Source: Petrolisthes cinctipes (lineage: Eukaryota; Arthropoda; Malacostraca; Decapoda; Porcellanidae). Taken from it: a stretch of 64,000 nucleotides of DNA. Positions 60,960-64,000 of the stretch are shown here, piece by piece. Under the pieces are notes generated by a model. It was not told the DNA's origin. It searched no databases and saw only the letters and a list, made by a program, of their open reading frames with translations. The stretch is taken from the NCBI GenBank assembly GCA_033782935.1, contig JAWQEG010000490.1:836001-900000 (forward strand), written 5' to 3'. Position 1 is the stretch's first letter. Each line of letters begins with the position of its first letter. Position numbers and translations under genes: made by a program.

Positions 60960-62980
60960 TGGGGTCCCAGAAGCGATCTGTACATGCCTACTCCGTGTTA
61001 GAGTATTTACAAAATACAGGCCCAAAATTTGCTCAAAATCGATGTTTTAGGTGCCCAAAAGTCGATATGTGCATGCATCTTCAGTACCCGTTTATATCTC
61101 AAATTCAGGCTCAAAACACCCGAAAATTTCTATATTTTGGGGTCCCAGAAGCGATCTGAACATGCCTACTCCGTATTTTAAAAATCCATGCCCAAAACAT
61201 GCTGAAAATCGATATTTTAGATGCCCAACGTCAATATGTGCATGTATCTTATGTACCCGTTTATATCTCAAATTCAGGCTCAAAACACCCGAAAATTCAA
61301 TATTTTGGGATCCCAGAAGCAATCTGTACATGCCTAATCAGTGCTAGAATATTTTCAAAAATATAGGCTAAAAACATGCTAAAAATCGATATTTTAGGTG
61401 CCAAAAATTCGATTTCCCAAATTATGGCCCAAAACACCCGAAAATTCGATATTTAGGGGTCACAGAAGCGATCTGTACATGCCTACTCAGTGCTAGAATG
61501 TTTTCAAAATACAGGCCAAAAACATACTGAAAATCGATCTTTTAGGTGCCCAAAAGTCGATATGTGCATGCATCTTCTGTACCCGTTTATATCTCAAATT
61601 CAGTCTCAAAACACCCGAAAATTCATTATTTTGGGGTCCCAGAAGCAATCTGTACATGCCTACTCAGTGCTAGAATATTTTCAAAATATAGGCTAAAAAC
61701 ATGCTAAAAATCGATATTTTAGGTGCCAAAAAGTCGATATCTCAAATTCAGTCCCAAAACACCCGATAATTCGATATTTAGGGGTCCCAGAAGCGATCTG
61801 TACATGCCTACTCCGTGTTAGAGTATTTTCAAAATACAGGCCAAAAACATACTGAAAATCGATCTTTTAGGTGCCCAAAAGTCGATATGTGCATGCATCT
61901 TCTGTACTCGTTTATATCTCAAATTCAGGCTCAAAACACTCGAAAATTAAATATTTTGGGGTCCCACAAGCGATCTGTACATGCCTACTCCGTGTTAGAG
62001 TATTTACAAAATACAGGCCCAAAATTTGCTCAAAATCGATGTTTTAGGTGCCCAAAAGTCGATATGTGCATGCATCTTCAGTACCTGTTTATATCTCAAA
62101 TTCAGGCTCAAAACACCCGAAAATTTCTATATTTTGGGGTCCCAGAAGCGATCTGAACATGCCTACTCCGTATTTTAAAAATCCATGCCCAAAACATGCT
62201 GAAAATCGATATTTTAGATGCCCAACGTCAATATGTGCATGTATCTTATGTACCCGTTTATATCTCAAATTCAGGCTCAAAACACCCGAAAATTCAATAT
62301 TTTGGGATCCCAGAAGCAATCTGTACATGCCTAATCAGTGCTAGAATATTTTCAAAAATATAGGCTAAAAACATGCTAAAAATCGATATTTTAGGTGCCA
62401 AAAATTCGATTTCCCAAATTATGGCCCAAAACACCCGAAAATTCGATATTTAGGGGTCACAGAAGCAATCTGTACATGCCTACTCAGTGCTAGAATGTTT
62501 TCAAAATACAGGCCAAAAACATACTGAAAATCGATCTTTTAGGTGCCCAAAAGTCGATATGTGCATGCATCTTCTGTACCCGTTTATATCTCAAATTCAG
62601 TCTCAAAACACCCGAAAATTCATTATTTTGGGGTCCCAGAAGCAATCTGTACATGCCTACTCAGTGCTAGAATATTTTCAAAATATAGGCTAAAAACATG
62701 CTAAAAATCGATATTTTAGGTGCCAAAAAGTCGATATCTCAAATTCAGTCCCAAAACACCCGATAATTCGATATTTAGGGGTCCCAGAAGCGATTTGTAC
62801 ATGCCTACTCCGTGTTAGAGTATTTTCAAAATACAGGCCAAAAACATACTGAAAATCGATCTTTTAGGTGCCCAAAAGTCGATATGTGCATGCATCTTCT
62901 GTACTCGTTTATATCTCAAATTCAGGCTCAAAACACTCGAAAATTAAATATTTTGGGGTCCCAGAAGCGATCTGTACAAG
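60960..62980 (+). repeat. 997-bp higher-order repeat (6 units), two copies
   Basis: From the anchor at 61,143 to 62,140, units are 168, 149, 177, 148, 177 and 178 bp, summing to 997. Private marks in both copies are CCCAAAATTTGCTC, AAAATTTCTATATTTTGGGG, the shortened CTCCGTATTTTAAAAATCC (61,169 and 62,166), AAAATTCGATTTCCC and TTCATTATTTTGGGG. The copies differ at a handful of single bases. Confidence 0.92.
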
Positions 62981-64000
62981 CCTACTCAGTGCTAGAATGT
63001 TTTCAAAATATAGGCTCAAAACATGCTCAAAATCGATATTTTAGGTGCCCAAAAGTCGATATGTGCATGCATCTTCTGTACTCGTTTATATCTCAAATTC
63101 AGGCTCAAAACACCTGAAAATTCGATATTTTGGGGTCCCAGAAGCGATCTGTACATGCCTATTCAGTGCTAGAATATTTTCAAAATATAGGCTAAAAACA
63201 TGCTAAAAATCGATATTTTAGGTGCCAAAAAGTCGATATCTCAAATTAAGGCCAAAAACACCCGAAAATTCGATATTTCGGGGTCCCAGAAGCGATCTGT
63301 ACATGCCTACTCAGTGCTAGAATATTTTCAAAATATAGGCTCAAAACATGCTAAAAATCGATATTTTAGGTGCGTAAAGGCGATATCTCAAATTCAGGCC
63401 CAAAACACCCGAAAATTCGATATTTTGGGGTCCCATAAGCGATGTGTACATGCCTACTCCGTGTTAGAGTATTTTCAAAATACAGGCCCAAAACATGCTC
63501 AAAATCGATGTTTTAGGTGCCAAAAAGTCGATATGTGCATGCATCTTCAGTACCCGTTTATATCTCAAATTCAGGCTCAAAACACCCGAAAATTCAATAA
63601 TTTGGGGTTCCAGAAGCGATCTGTACATGCCTACTCAGTTTTAGAGTATTTTTAAAATACAGGCCAAAAACATGCTGGAAATCGATATTTTAGATGCCCA
63701 AAGTCAATATGTGAATGTATCTTCTGTACCTGTTTATATCTCAAATTCAGGCTCAAAACACCCGAAAATTCAATATTTTGGGGTTTCAGAAGCAATCTGT
63801 ACATGCCTACTCAGTGCTAGAATATTTTCAAAATATAGGCTCAAAACATGCTAAAAATCGATATTTGAGGTGCCCAAAAGTCGATATGTGCATGCATCTT
63901 CTGTAGTCGTTTATATTTCAAATTCAGGCTCAAAACACCCGAAAATTCGATATTTTGGGGTCCCAGAAGTGATCTGTACATGCCTAGTCAGTGCTAGAAT
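62981..64000 (+). repeat. Irregular satellite region to the window edge
   Basis: Ordinary long and short units, with a few single-base variants such as GATATTTCGGGGTCCC at 63,275 and AATTCAATAATTTGGGGTTCC at 63,591. The last unit is cut at GTGCTAGAAT by the window edge. No gene or foreign sequence. Confidence 0.85.

Larger units (their letters stand above)
1..64000 (+). repeat. Satellite DNA array filling the whole window
   Basis: The window consists only of head-to-tail copies of one satellite. The motif GGGTCCCAGAAG and its near variants recur about every 177 or 147-148 bases from position 57 to the end. Each is followed by CTGTACATGCC, then CAAAATA, then TCGATATTTT. I saw no inverted unit, no inserted mobile element and no unique spacer. 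The first base lies inside the B half of a unit and the last inside an A half, so the array continues on both sides. Unit size, array size and higher-order structure are typical of eukaryotic centromeric or pericentromeric satellites; that location is inferred. The family is not one I recognise. Confidence 0.97.

Noticed and set aside
1..64000. CRISPR array
   Set aside because: There are no short identical repeats separated by unique spacers. The whole sequence is repeat, the unit is about 150-177 bp, and no cas genes are present.
1..64000. Tandem protein-repeat gene (for example a surface or antifreeze-type repeat protein)
   Set aside because: The 148-bp, 158-bp, 165-bp and 181-bp units break the frame repeatedly, and variation does not favour synonymous positions in the units I compared.
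1..64000. Ribosomal DNA spacer or 5S/tRNA-derived repeat
   Set aside because: No rRNA or tRNA core, and no convincing internal Pol III A or B box in the consensus. GGTCCC and TTCGA fragments are out of order and spacing.
1..64000. Telomeric or microsatellite DNA
   Set aside because: No runs of a 5-8 bp telomere-type repeat. The only simple sequence is a few T tracts of about 12 bases or fewer.

Overview
The whole 64,000-base window is one satellite DNA array. Every stretch I read is a copy of the same A+T-rich tandem repeat (about 39% G+C in the hand-counted consensus). All copies run head to tail in one orientation. The window opens and closes inside a repeat unit, so both array edges lie outside it. 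I found no protein gene, rRNA, tRNA, transposon, CRISPR array or unique sequence. The setting is eukaryotic and fits centromeric or pericentromeric heterochromatin, from unit size, array length, higher-order structure and absence of genes. I do not recognise the satellite family and will not name a species.

Unit structure. Anchoring on the recurrent GGGTCCCAGAAG motif, successive units are almost always 176-177 bp (long) or 147-148 bp (short). The short forms lack one 29-bp box. The 177-bp unit is itself an ancient dimer: an 88-bp half (A) and an 89-bp half (B) align at about 70% identity and share two unbroken 10-bp blocks. Short units are A plus a truncated B (59-60 bp). Half A carries a 15-bp dyad, ATATTTTCAAAATAT, whose outer arm bases change together in a second family (GTATTTTCAAAATAC). 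Rarer forms are 181, 179, 165, 158 and 53 bp. Dividing window length by mean unit length gives roughly 390-400 units; this was not counted.

Layout. 1-5.8 kb: mosaic with a 1,155-bp (7-unit) repeat. 5.8-17.1 kb: 3,934-bp, 24-unit higher-order repeat, nearly three copies. 17.1-18.5 kb: linker related to the 21.9-22.9 kb block. 18.5-21.2 kb: 1,474-bp (9-unit) repeat, about two copies. 21.06-24.44 kb: 1,679-bp (10-unit) repeat, two copies. 24.4-28.9 kb: irregular units. 28.9-35.5 kb: 2,807-bp (17-unit) repeat and an older duplicated block. 34.3-39.1 kb: 2,328-bp (14-unit) repeat, two copies. 39.1-39.5 kb: a piece matching the left part of the window. 39.5-42.1 kb: 1,652-bp (10-unit) repeat. 42.1-46.5 kb: irregular units. 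45.8-49.1 kb: small recent duplications of 1 and 3 units (176, 472, 501 bp). 50.2-54.1 kb: paired blocks 2,829 bp apart. 54-61 kb: irregular units with a 53-bp remnant and a duplicated 324-bp dimer. 60.96-62.98 kb: 997-bp (6-unit) repeat, two copies. 62.98-64 kb: irregular units.

Open frames up to 353 codons occur on the + strand, but they follow from 177 and 147 being multiples of three. I do not call them genes. The interest lies in array evolution: the ancestral 88-bp unit, the paired dyad changes, CpG-transition families, and nested unequal-exchange events whose relative order can partly be read.
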